From Anaeromyxobacter sp. (GTDB lineage: Bacteria > Myxococcota > Myxococcia > Myxococcales > Anaeromyxobacteraceae): a DNA stretch of 50,594 nt. The notes under the pieces were generated by a model. That model did not search any database and had not been told where the DNA came from. It was given only the letters and a program-made list of their open reading frames with translations. The translations under genes were made by a program, and so were the position numbers. The DNA is taken from assembly GCA_025360965.1 (NCBI GenBank), contig JANYBC010000259.1, forward strand, positions 1 to 50,594. The letters are read 5' to 3'. Each line of letters starts with the position of its first letter. Positions within the stretch are counted from its first letter, which is position 1. This document shows, in pieces, positions 35,441 to 43,740 of this stretch.

Positions 35441-37524
35441 GGTGAGGTGTTCCCCTCCGGCGCGGCGCGCCGGCTGACGTAGTAGACCCCCAGTGACAGG
35501 AGGGTGAAGGCGAGCAGGCCGAGCCAGTTGGACCAGCCGGCCAGCGCCGGTCCGATCCCCGGCAGGGTGGTCAAATCGGGCACGAAGCTGGTCCCGGTCC
35601 GATCCTCGATGAACTTGAGCACCGCGGCCAGGACCCCGACCAGCGCACCGCCGGCGATGAAGCCGGAGGCGATCAGCGTCCCCTGGTCGTAGCGGGCGGT
35701 GGTCACCGCGGCATCCTTCGAGGAGCGGCGCAGCAGCCAGGCCACGCCGGCGCCGACCACCAGCGGCGAGTTGAGCTCCATGGGCAGGTACATGCCGAGG
35801 GCGAAGGCCAGCCCGGAGACGCCGCAGAGCTCCACCGCCACCGCGAAGACCGCGCCGACGCCGTAGAGGAACCAGGGCGCCCCTTCGCTCCCCATCACCC
35901 CGCGCAACACCGCCGCCATGGCGTTGGGCTGCGGAGCCGGCAGCGCGGCCGGGTGGGCGGCGTCGGGCGTGAAGCCATAGACCTGCGCCATCAGGATGAT
36001 CACCGCGGTGGTGGCGGCCGAGGCCACCACCGACCCGAGGATGTTGGCGACCTCGATTGTGCGCGGGGTGGCGCCGAGCCAGTGGCCGATCTTGTACTGG
36101 GTCACCAGCGAGCCGCTCATGGAGAGGGCGGTGCAGACCACGCCGCCGATGAGGAGCGTCTGCAGCATGCCGCTGGGGCCCGAGAGCCCGAGCGCCGAGA
36201 GGGCCACCGCGGTGATGATCAGCGTGGTCAGCGTCATCCCGGAGATGGGCGTGATGGAGATGAGTGCGATGGCCCAGGCCGAGACCGCCGCGAAGAGGAA
36301 GGAGACGCCGAGCGTGAGCGCGGTGGCCACCAGCGCCAGCACCGTGGCCCGCGGCTCTGCGGCCAGCACCGAGAGCCGGAAGTAGCCGAAGATGGCCAGC
36401 CCGATCCCGGCGATGCCGAGCAGGTTGAACCACATGGGCAGCGCCCGGTCGGTCCGCTCGGTGGCCAGCGCCGCCCCGCCGCGCGCCATCCGCGCCACCT
36501 CGGCCACCGCCTGCCGCCCGGCCTGCGCGATGACCGGCGACATCTTGAGGATGGAGATGACCCCGGCGGCGAAGATGCCGCCGATGCCGATGGGCCGGAC
36601 CCAGGTGGCGAAGATGGCCTCGGCCGGCATGCCGGCCAGCGGCGCGGTGGCCGGGGGAAGCACCCCGGCCAGGTGCGGGCCGAACCAGGCGAAGAGCGGC
36701 ACCAGCGCGAAGAAGGAGACCATCGAGCCTGCCAGGATGATGGCCGCGTAGTCGACCCCCATGATGTAGCCGAGGCCGAAGATGGCGGCCGAGGTGTTGA
36801 GGGAGAAGACGGCGCGGGTTCTCTCGGTGAAGCCGGAGAGCGCGCCGATGGCGGCCGTGGAGAAGGTGTCGGAGAAGGCCTTGAGGGTCGGGCCGGCGAA
36901 GTCGTAGAGGGCCGCGGTCGCCGCCGACCAGGCCAGCACCACGGCGCTGCGGCCGCCGCGGCTGCCGGCCACCAGGATCTCGGTGGTGGCGCGCGCCTCC
37001 GGGAACGGCAGCTTGCCGTGCAGGTCGAGCGTGAAGTAGCGGCGGAACGGGGCCAGCAGCAGCACGCCGAGCACGGCGCCGAGCAGCGGGACCAGGAAGA
37101 TCTGCCAGAAGGAGGAGCGCCCCTCCAGCCCGAGGATGTAGATGGCCGGCATCGTGAAGACCGAGCCGCCGGCGATGATCCCGGAGGTGGCGCCGATGGC
37201 CAGCACGTTGACGTTCTCGAGCATGGTCGAGGCCCGGCCCAGCGCCCGCGCCAGCACCGAGGAGAGCCCCACCGTGAGGATGGCGATGGGGATGGCCGAC
37301 TCGATCCCCTGCCCCAGCTTGAGGACGATGTAGGTGGCGGCGGCCGAGAAGACTGCCGACCAGATCACCCCCTGCACGATGGTGCGCAGGGTGACTTCGG
37401 GCGGGGAGAGACCGGCCGGGGTGAGCGGCTGGTAGCGCTCGCCCGGCTCGAGCGGGCGGAAGGCGTTCTCGGGGAGGCCGCCGAGCGGCGCCGCGTCCGG
37501 TCCGGGCTCGATCTGCGTGGTCAT
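35437..37524 (-). CDS. OPT-family oligopeptide transporter
   Basis: 695 residues from ATG 37524, with GGAGG 12 bases upstream. Some 15-16 membrane helices. The N-terminal motif LPENAFRPLEPGERYQPL and the first helix with YIVLKLGQGIESAIPIAIL are typical of prokaryotic OPT proteins, as are LPFPEARATTEILVAGS and GMYLPMELNSPLVVGAGVAW. It belongs to the OPT superfamily of proton-coupled peptide or metal-chelate importers in the inner membrane. It is second in the operon, 16 bases after its paralogue and overlapping pepT by four bases. Peptide import is favoured over metal chelates because of pepT. Confidence 0.93.
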   Translation of the reverse strand: MTTQIEPGPDAAPLGGLPENAFRPLEPGERYQPLTPAGLSPPEVTLRTIVQGVIWSAVFSAAATYIVLKLGQGIESAIPIAILTVGLSSVLARALGRASTMLENVNVLAIGATSGIIAGGSVFTMPAIYILGLEGRSSFWQIFLVPLLGAVLGVLLLAPFRRYFTLDLHGKLPFPEARATTEILVAGSRGGRSAVVLAWSAATAALYDFAGPTLKAFSDTFSTAAIGALSGFTERTRAVFSLNTSAAIFGLGYIMGVDYAAIILAGSMVSFFALVPLFAWFGPHLAGVLPPATAPLAGMPAEAIFATWVRPIGIGGIFAAGVISILKMSPVIAQAGRQAVAEVARMARGGAALATERTDRALPMWFNLLGIAGIGLAIFGYFRLSVLAAEPRATVLALVATALTLGVSFLFAAVSAWAIALISITPISGMTLTTLIITAVALSALGLSGPSGMLQTLLIGGVVCTALSMSGSLVTQYKIGHWLGATPRTIEVANILGSVVASAATTAVIILMAQVYGFTPDAAHPAALPAPQPNAMAAVLRGVMGSEGAPWFLYGVGAVFAVAVELCGVSGLAFALGMYLPMELNSPLVVGAGVAWLLRRSSKDAAVTTARYDQGTLIASGFIAGGALVGVLAAVLKFIEDRTGTSFVPDLTTLPGIGPALAGWSNWLGLLAFTLLSLGVYYVSRRAAPEGNTSP

Positions 37525-37540
37525 GTCGGGTCGCCTCCGG

Positions 37541-39544
37541 TCAGGTCCTGGCCGGCGTGTCTCGCTTCACCGACGCGAACCAGAGGTAGAGGCAGAGCGC
37601 CGCGAAGGCCAGCAGGCTGACCGTCTGGGAGATCGACTCGGTGCCGTAGAACGGCAGCTTGATCCAGTCCTCGCTGAAGCCGGGGATCATCCGCAGCGCG
37701 GCGCCGAAGACGCCGCCCAGCGCCCCGCCGGCCAGCAGCCCCGAGGCGATGACGACGCCCCGCTCGCGCATGGTGCGCCCGGCGTCCCCGCCGATCCGCT
37801 CGGACTTCCGCGTCAGGAAGTGGGCGATGAACCCGCCCACCAGCGCCGGCGAGTTGAGCTCCAGCGGCAGGTACATGCCGAGCGCGAAGGTGAGCGCCGG
37901 GATGGAGAGCATCTCCATGATCACTGCGATGATCGCGCCGACGGCGAAGAGCAGGTAGGCGACCGGCTGGTGGCTCATGAAGCCCTCCACCAGCACCTTC
38001 ATGAGCGAGGCCTGCGGCGAGGCCAGCACGGTGCGGGTGTCGCCGGGGGCCGCCTCGCCGAACTGGAAGTACTGGGCCAGCAGCACGATGGTGAGCCCCA
38101 CCACCACCGCCGAGACCACCACGCCGAGGAACTTGACCCGCTCCTGGGCCCGCGGCGTCGAGCCGAGCCAGTAGCCGACCTTGAGGTCGGTGACGGTCTG
38201 GCCGGAGACCGAGAGCGCGGTGCAGACCATGCCGGCGATGGCCATGACGAAGAACATGCCGGTCCGGCCGGAGAGGCCGAACTCGAGCAGCACCACCGAG
38301 GAGACGATCACCGTCAGCATGGTCATGCCGGAGACCGGGTTGCGGGCGGTGGTGGCGATGGCGTTGGCGGCCACCGAGGTGAAGAAGAAGGAGAAGAGCA
38401 GCACCAGCCCGAGCCCGACCAGCAGCACCACGGCGCCGACCCCGAGGTTGCCGAGGAAGATGGCCACCCCCAGCGCCGAGACCACCACGCCGATGAGGAT
38501 GGTCATCACCGAGACGTCGCGGTCGGTCCGCTCCAGCGCCTGCTCGCCGCCGGCCCGGAAGGCCTTGACGGCGATGGAGAAGGAGCCGACCACGATCTTG
38601 AGCGACTTCAAGATGCCGAAGATGCCGGCGGTGGCGATGGCGCCGACGCCGATGAGCCGGACGTAGCCGCGGAAGATCTGGTTGGCATCCATGCCCGCGA
38701 TGGCCTTGGTGCCCGGGTAGACCGCCTCGGGGACGTGGCTGCCGACGAACCAGATGAGCGGCACCAGCACCAGGTTGGAGAGCACGCCGCCGGCGCAGAG
38801 CAGCAGCGACGAGCGCAGCCCCATGACGTAGCCGAGGCCGAGGATGAAGCCGAGAGCGTCGAAGGAGAGCGTCATCCTGGCCCTCTGGGCCAGGGCCTCC
38901 ACGGCCGGGATGAACCGCAGGTCGACGGTCTCCTTCCAGACCTGGAAGGTGGTGACGAAGAAGTCGTAGGCCGCGGCGATGCCGGTGGCCTGCAGCAGGA
39001 GCGCCGCCTGCGAGCCGCCCTTCTCGCCGGTCACCAGCACCTCGGTGATGGCGGTGGCCTCCGGGTAGGGGAACTGGCCGTGGGTCTCGCGCACGAAGTA
39101 GCGGCGCAGCGGCAGCAGGAAGAGCACGCCCAGCATGCCGCCGGCAATGCAGATGAAGATGGTCTGCCAGGGGTGCGGGTCGAGCTTGAGGATGTAGAGG
39201 GCCGGCAGCGTGAAGACCGCCCCGGCCACCACCGAGCCCGAGACGCCGCCGATGCCGGTGATGATGACGTTCTCGAGCAGCGTGGAGCGCCGTGCGTAGA
39301 CCCGCCCCAGGCCGATGGCCAGGATCGAGATGGGGATGGCCGCCTCCATCACCTGGCCGACCTTGAGGCCTGAGTAGGCCGAGGCCGCCGTGAAGATGAC
39401 GCAGAGGAAGATGCCCCAGAGCACCGAGCGCCAGGTCAGCTCCGGCACAGCGGCGCTGGCCGGGACGACGGGCTGGTAAGTCTCGCCCGGGGCGAGCGGG
39501 AGGTAGGCGTTCTCGGGGAGCGATCTGGTCTCGGTGGCTTCCAT
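37541..39544 (-). CDS. OPT-family oligopeptide transporter (paralogue)
   Basis: 667 residues from ATG 39544, with GAGGAG upstream. It shares the layout of the next gene (LPENAYLPLAPGETYQPVVP, YSGLKVGQVMEAAIPISILA, FPYPEATAITEVLVTGE, GMYLPLELNSPALVGGFIAH), so the pair arose by duplication, but the two have diverged strongly, implying different substrates or a heteromer. About 15 TM helices. It is first in the OPT-OPT-pepT operon, which is divergent from the metallopeptidase-like gene at 39652, so a hydrolase and a peptide importer may share the 107-base promoter region. Confidence 0.93.
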   Translation of the reverse strand: MEATETRSLPENAYLPLAPGETYQPVVPASAAVPELTWRSVLWGIFLCVIFTAASAYSGLKVGQVMEAAIPISILAIGLGRVYARRSTLLENVIITGIGGVSGSVVAGAVFTLPALYILKLDPHPWQTIFICIAGGMLGVLFLLPLRRYFVRETHGQFPYPEATAITEVLVTGEKGGSQAALLLQATGIAAAYDFFVTTFQVWKETVDLRFIPAVEALAQRARMTLSFDALGFILGLGYVMGLRSSLLLCAGGVLSNLVLVPLIWFVGSHVPEAVYPGTKAIAGMDANQIFRGYVRLIGVGAIATAGIFGILKSLKIVVGSFSIAVKAFRAGGEQALERTDRDVSVMTILIGVVVSALGVAIFLGNLGVGAVVLLVGLGLVLLFSFFFTSVAANAIATTARNPVSGMTMLTVIVSSVVLLEFGLSGRTGMFFVMAIAGMVCTALSVSGQTVTDLKVGYWLGSTPRAQERVKFLGVVVSAVVVGLTIVLLAQYFQFGEAAPGDTRTVLASPQASLMKVLVEGFMSHQPVAYLLFAVGAIIAVIMEMLSIPALTFALGMYLPLELNSPALVGGFIAHFLTRKSERIGGDAGRTMRERGVVIASGLLAGGALGGVFGAALRMIPGFSEDWIKLPFYGTESISQTVSLLAFAALCLYLWFASVKRDTPART

Positions 39545-39651
39545 CCGGTGTCGTCTCCTCGGGTCGCACGACCCGGTTGGAGGCGCACTCTAGCCGGGGG
39601 CGACGGCGGATCGACGTGATATCTGCGGCCACCTGATTTAAGGGTGTGGCC

Positions 39652-41004
39652 ATGACCGACGAGACCCTGCTTACCAGGACCACCGCCACCGCCATCCTCG
39701 GCATCGACACCCTGTTCGGCGGGGACGTCCTCGACCCCTCCGGCACCGGGCGCTTCATCGCCGACAGCTGGTTCTCCGACGAGCCGCTTCCGGCCGCCTA
39801 CACCCACCCGGCGGCGGCGGTGCTGCGCAAGGCCGGCGGCGTGGCCGCCAAGGCCCCCGACCTGGCCGCCCTCGACGCCTACCTCTCCGCCATCGACGTG
39901 GCCGCCGCGGTCAAGGAGCTCTCCCGCCTGGCCGGCGCGGTCGGCGGCCTGCGCGGCGCCTACCTGGCCGGCACCGCCGACAGCCTGCAGGCCATGTGGG
40001 AGCTGGGGCAGGAGCTGGTCGGCCGGGGGCCGAAGGTCGACTACGATCGCTGCGTCGTCACCTCCACCGGCAAGGCGCCGGAGCCGTCGAAGCCCGAGGC
40101 CAAGCGCCGGCGGGTGGCCGAGCTGCTGGCCAAGGCCGGCTACCGCTCCGGCACGCCGGAGGAGCTGCTGGCGGCGGTGGACGCCTGGCGCGGCGAGCGG
40201 CTGGTCCCGAAGAAGTCGATCGGCCAGCTGGCCGACGCCTTCATCGCCCAGCTCGACGAGGGGACGCGGCGCCACCTGGTGCCCCACCTGCCGGCCGCGC
40301 TCCGCGACGTGCCGCGCGCCAACATCACCTTCCTCCCCATCGCCGACGCCTGGTTCTCGGGCTCGATGAACTACGTCGGCCGGGCCCGCCACGCCGACGG
40401 CTCGCCGAAGTTCGAGGCCACCTACGAGATCAACGCCTCGCTGGAGATCTCGGTGCCGGAGTTCGCCCAGCTGGTGAGCCACGAGGTGGTCCCGGGCCAC
40501 GTCACCAACTTCGCCTGGACCCAGGGGCTCTTCGTCGGCAAGCGGCTCGGCTTCGAGTCGACGGTGCTCACCATGAACACCCGCGGCGCTGCGCTCTCCG
40601 AGGGGATCGCCAACAACGCCATCCTCATGGCCTTCGGCGTCACCGAGGTGGAGCAGCTGCCCGACGCCGATCTGCAGCTCGGCACGCTGCTGGCGCTGCT
40701 GCAGGACGACGCCAAGAACCAGTCCTCCTGGCTCACCTGGCGGGAGGGGCTGCCGCAGGCCGAGGTGGCCGCCGTGCTGCGGCGCGACTTCCTCTGCTCG
40801 GCCGAGCGGGCCGACAAGCTCTCCGGCGCCTGGGGGCGCCACCCGCTGCTGGGGCGCATGTACCTGCCAGCCTACCGGGCCGGCACCGAGAAGGTGGCCG
40901 AGCTGCGCCGCCGCCACCCGGCGTCGAAGGTGATCCCGGCGCTCTACAACGTCAACGGCCTCGTCGACCTGGTCACCATCGACCGCGTCCTGGAGCCGCG
41001 GTGA
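39652..41004 (+). CDS. Putative zinc metallopeptidase with HEVVPGH motif (DUF885-like)
   Basis: 450 residues from ATG 39652, preceded by AAGGG; GTG 39646 is an in-frame alternative. The motif SHEVVPGHVTNFAW (HEVVPGH at 277-283) with downstream E317 in LSEGIANN resembles the HExxPGH plus Glu arrangement of DUF885-type metallopeptidases. The N-terminal 200 residues are helical and lack recognisable motifs. No signal peptide is seen, so it is cytoplasmic. Divergence from the peptide-transport operon supports a role in peptide breakdown. The family call rests on the motif alone. Confidence 0.65.
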   Translation: MTDETLLTRTTATAILGIDTLFGGDVLDPSGTGRFIADSWFSDEPLPAAYTHPAAAVLRKAGGVAAKAPDLAALDAYLSAIDVAAAVKELSRLAGAVGGLRGAYLAGTADSLQAMWELGQELVGRGPKVDYDRCVVTSTGKAPEPSKPEAKRRRVAELLAKAGYRSGTPEELLAAVDAWRGERLVPKKSIGQLADAFIAQLDEGTRRHLVPHLPAALRDVPRANITFLPIADAWFSGSMNYVGRARHADGSPKFEATYEINASLEISVPEFAQLVSHEVVPGHVTNFAWTQGLFVGKRLGFESTVLTMNTRGAALSEGIANNAILMAFGVTEVEQLPDADLQLGTLLALLQDDAKNQSSWLTWREGLPQAEVAAVLRRDFLCSAERADKLSGAWGRHPLLGRMYLPAYRAGTEKVAELRRRHPASKVIPALYNVNGLVDLVTIDRVLEPR

Positions 41005-41041
41005 GCCGCTCGCGACGGCAGGGCTCCCGGTAGGGGCTGCG

Positions 41042-42247
41042 GTGCCGCGCACCGAGCTCTCGCTCGCCGAGGCGAGGCGCATCGCGCTGGCCGCGCAGGG
41101 CTTCGCGGCCGGCCGGCCGGCCCGGGCCGGGGTCCGCCACCTGCTGGCCACGGTGCGACGAGTCGGCCTGCTCCAGTTCGACTCGGTCGGCGTGCTGGTG
41201 CCGGCTCACTACCAGCCGCTCTTCTCACGCCTCGGACCCTACGACCGGACGCTGCTCGACGACCTGACCTACGGTCGCCGGCTCCTCACCGAGCAGTGGG
41301 CCCACGAGGCCTCGATCATCCCGGTCGAGACCTGGCCGCTGCTGCGCCACCGCATGGAGGCGCACCGGCTCCGGCCTCATGGCTTCGAGCGCGAGCTGGC
41401 GCGCCACCCGGACTACGCCGGCGCGGTGCTCGAGGCGGTGCGCACGCGGGGACCGCTCTCCGCCGAGGACCTGGAGCACCCTGCCGGATCCCAGCGCCGC
41501 CTGGCGATCGACTGGTACGGCACCTTCCCCCGGGCCACGCTGGAGGCCTTCTTCGGCCGCGGCGAGCTGGCGGTGGCGGGGCGACGGCGCAACATGGCGC
41601 GGCAGTACGACCTGGCAGAGCGGGTCATCCCGGCCGGCGCCCTGGAGCGTCGGGTCACGCCCGAGGAGGGGCGCCGCGCCCTGCTGGAACAGGCGGCCCG
41701 CGCCACCGGCGTCGGCACGGTGCGCGACCTGGCCGACTACTTCCGCATGAGCAGTGCCGAGGCCCGGCCGCGGCTCGAGGAGCTGCGCGAGGCGGGCCTG
41801 CTCCGCGCCGTCCGGGTCGAGGGCTGGCGCGAACCGGCGCTGCTCCATGCCGAGGCGGTCCTGCCGCGGCGGCTCGAGGCGGCCGCCCTGCTCTCCCCCT
41901 TCGACCCGGTGGTCTGGTTCCGGCCACGGGCGCTGCGGCTCTTCGGCCTCGACCACCGGCTGGAGATCTACACACCCGCGGCCAAGCGGCGCTGGGGCTA
42001 CTACATCCTCCCCTTCCTGCTCGGCGATCGGCTGGTGGCGCGGCTCGACCTGCGCGCCGACCGCCCGGCGGGGCGGCTGCTGGTGCTGGCGGCCCACCTC
42101 GAGGAGGGTCACCGCGCCGGCGAGGTGACCGGACCACTGGCTGCCGAGCTCAGGCTGCTGGCCGCCTGGCTCGGGCTCGGCGAGGTGCGGGTGGCGCGGC
42201 GGGGGATGCTGGCGGCGGCGCTCGCCGCCGAGGTCCGGTCGCGCTAA
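41042..42247 (+). CDS. ycaQ: Winged-helix DNA glycosylase of the YcaQ/AlkX (HTH_42) family
   Basis: 401 residues from GTG 41042. Features of the family are clear: LGLLQ-type QxD catalytic motif as Q45-F-D47 in VGLLQFDSVGVLVPAHYQPL, then FSRLGPYDRTLLDDLTYGRR, EQWAHEASIIPVETWPLLRH, and the late SPFDPVVWFRPRALRLFG with YYILPFLLGDRLVARLDLRA. The QxD form is that of E. coli YcaQ, which unhooks DNA interstrand crosslinks and N7-alkylguanines; QxQ would mark the AlkZ group. Winged-helix domains make up most of the protein. It stands between a metallopeptidase and gloA; a genotoxic-aldehyde defence theme with gloA is possible but speculative. Confidence 0.88.
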   Translation: MPRTELSLAEARRIALAAQGFAAGRPARAGVRHLLATVRRVGLLQFDSVGVLVPAHYQPLFSRLGPYDRTLLDDLTYGRRLLTEQWAHEASIIPVETWPLLRHRMEAHRLRPHGFERELARHPDYAGAVLEAVRTRGPLSAEDLEHPAGSQRRLAIDWYGTFPRATLEAFFGRGELAVAGRRRNMARQYDLAERVIPAGALERRVTPEEGRRALLEQAARATGVGTVRDLADYFRMSSAEARPRLEELREAGLLRAVRVEGWREPALLHAEAVLPRRLEAAALLSPFDPVVWFRPRALRLFGLDHRLEIYTPAAKRRWGYYILPFLLGDRLVARLDLRADRPAGRLLVLAAHLEEGHRAGEVTGPLAAELRLLAAWLGLGEVRVARRGMLAAALAAEVRSR

Positions 42248-42256
42248 GCAGGTGGC

Positions 42257-42640
42257 ATGCGCATCCTCCACACCATGCTCCGCGTCGGCGACCTGGAGCG
42301 GTCGCTCCGCTTCTACACCGAGGTGCTCGGCATGACGCTGCTGCGTCGGCAGGACTACCCCGAAGGCAAGTTCACGCTCGCCTTCGTCGGCTACGGGCCG
42401 GAAGACGAGCAGGCTGCCGTCGAGCTCACCTTCAACTGGGGCACCGACCGCTACGACCTCGGCACCGGCTTCGGCCACGTGGCGCTGGAGGTCCCGGACG
42501 CCGCGGCTGCTTGCGCGGAGATCAAGCGGCGCGGCGGGGTGGTGACGCGTGAGGCCGGGCCGATGAAGCACGGCACCACCGTGATCGCCTTCGTTCAGGA
42601 TCCGGACGGCTACAAGATCGAGCTGATCCAGCGGCGCTGA
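42257..42640 (+). CDS. gloA: Lactoylglutathione lyase (glyoxalase I)
   Basis: 127 residues from ATG 42257. The nickel/zinc ligands fall at H5, E56, H74 and E122, the same numbers as in the E. coli enzyme, and the motifs [40 protein letters not shown] and [11 protein letters not shown] are canonical. It isomerises the methylglyoxal-glutathione hemithioacetal to S-lactoylglutathione. It implies glutathione or a similar thiol in this organism. The gene starts 9 bases after the glycosylase stop, so they are probably co-transcribed. Confidence 0.96.
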   Translation: MRILHTMLRVGDLERSLRFYTEVLGMTLLRRQDYPEGKFTLAFVGYGPEDEQAAVELTFNWGTDRYDLGTGFGHVALEVPDAAAACAEIKRRGGVVTREAGPMKHGTTVIAFVQDPDGYKIELIQRR

Positions 42641-42647
42641 GCCGAGC

Positions 42648-43289
42648 ATGGCCCGACACCGCGACGAGCCGGGCTGGGAGGCGGCGCTGGCCGCGCAGCT
42701 GGCGAGCGGCCTGCTGCCGAGCGACGCCCGCTTCAACCGGCTCTTCGGAGAGCGGCTGGTCCCGCTGGCCGCCCTCCACTTCACGCCGGTGGCGGTGGCG
42801 GCGCGGGCCGCGGCCTGGTTGACCGCGGGTGGAGCGACCAGCGTTGCCGACCTCGGCGCCGGAGCAGGCAAGTTCTGCCTGGTGGGCGCGGCCGTGACCG
42901 GGGCCGACTACACCGGGCTGGAGGCGAGGCCAGGGCTGGTCGAGGTGGCCCGCGACGCCGCCCGGAGGCTCGGGCTCCCGGCCGCCCGCTTCGTGCAGGC
43001 CGACGTCCTGACCGCGCCGCTGGCCCGCTACGACGCCTTCTACGTCTGCAACCCGTTCGCGGAGGGAGAGGCCGAGCCGGATGAATGGCTCGACCCGGTG
43101 CTCCCGGCGCCCGACAAGATCGCTGCCGCCACCGCCCTCGCTGCCCGGCTCGCGTCGGTGCCGGCCGGGACTCGCGTCGCGGTCCACTGCGGCCTCGGAG
43201 CTCCCATGCCCGACGGGTTTCGGTTGGTCTCGAGCGAGGCGATGGGGCGGCGGGGTGCGCTGCTCGAGTGCTGGGTGCGGCGCCGGTAG
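42648..43289 (+). CDS. Class I SAM-dependent methyltransferase-like protein
   Basis: 213 residues from ATG 42648, 7 bases after gloA. The SAM-binding motif I is [16 protein letters not shown], with acidic residue in [15 protein letters not shown] (motif II) and [25 protein letters not shown] (motif III/IV). The DAFYVCNPF stretch differs from the usual catalytic NPPY of N-methyltransferases. The substrate is unknown. It shares the gloA transcription unit, and 38 bases separate it from queF. Confidence 0.8.
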   Translation: MARHRDEPGWEAALAAQLASGLLPSDARFNRLFGERLVPLAALHFTPVAVAARAAAWLTAGGATSVADLGAGAGKFCLVGAAVTGADYTGLEARPGLVEVARDAARRLGLPAARFVQADVLTAPLARYDAFYVCNPFAEGEAEPDEWLDPVLPAPDKIAAATALAARLASVPAGTRVAVHCGLGAPMPDGFRLVSSEAMGRRGALLECWVRRR

Positions 43290-43327
43290 ACAGGACAGCC
43301 CTGGCCGGCCTGGTGTATTCCTCCCCC

Positions 43328-43696
43328 ATGCCCTCCAAGCCCTCCCGCGCCCTGGCCACCTTCCCCAACCCCAAGCCCGGGCGCCCCTTCGAGATCGCCA
43401 TGGAGTGCCCGGAGTTCACCTGCGTCTGTCCCATGACCGGCCAGCCCGACTTCGGCACGATCCGGCTCCGCTACGTCCCCAACAAGATCTGCGTCGAGCT
43501 CAAGAGCCTCAAGCTCTACCTCTGGTCCTTCCGCGACGAGGGGACCTTCCACGAGGCGGTCACCAACCGCATCTGTGACGACCTGGTGAAGGCCATCGCC
43601 CCACGCTGGATCGAGGTGGTCGGCGACTTCGCCGTCCGCGGCGGCATCCACACGGTGGTGACGGCCCGCCACGGCAAGCGGCCCGTCGAGGACTGA
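43328..43696 (+). CDS. queF: NADPH-dependent 7-cyano-7-deazaguanine reductase
   Basis: 122 residues from ATG 43328; this is the short (type I) QueF. The catalytic Cys is C34 and the Asp D41 in [20 protein letters not shown]. The substrate-binding motif [20 protein letters not shown] is complete, including the Glu and the SLK core. It reduces preQ0 to preQ1 in the pathway to queuosine in tRNA. No queC, queD or queE lies nearby. Confidence 0.97.
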   Translation: MPSKPSRALATFPNPKPGRPFEIAMECPEFTCVCPMTGQPDFGTIRLRYVPNKICVELKSLKLYLWSFRDEGTFHEAVTNRICDDLVKAIAPRWIEVVGDFAVRGGIHTVVTARHGKRPVED

Positions 43697-43740
43697 CCGC
43701 ACCTCCACCCCGGGCAGAGACCGGTCTACACTCCGCACCC

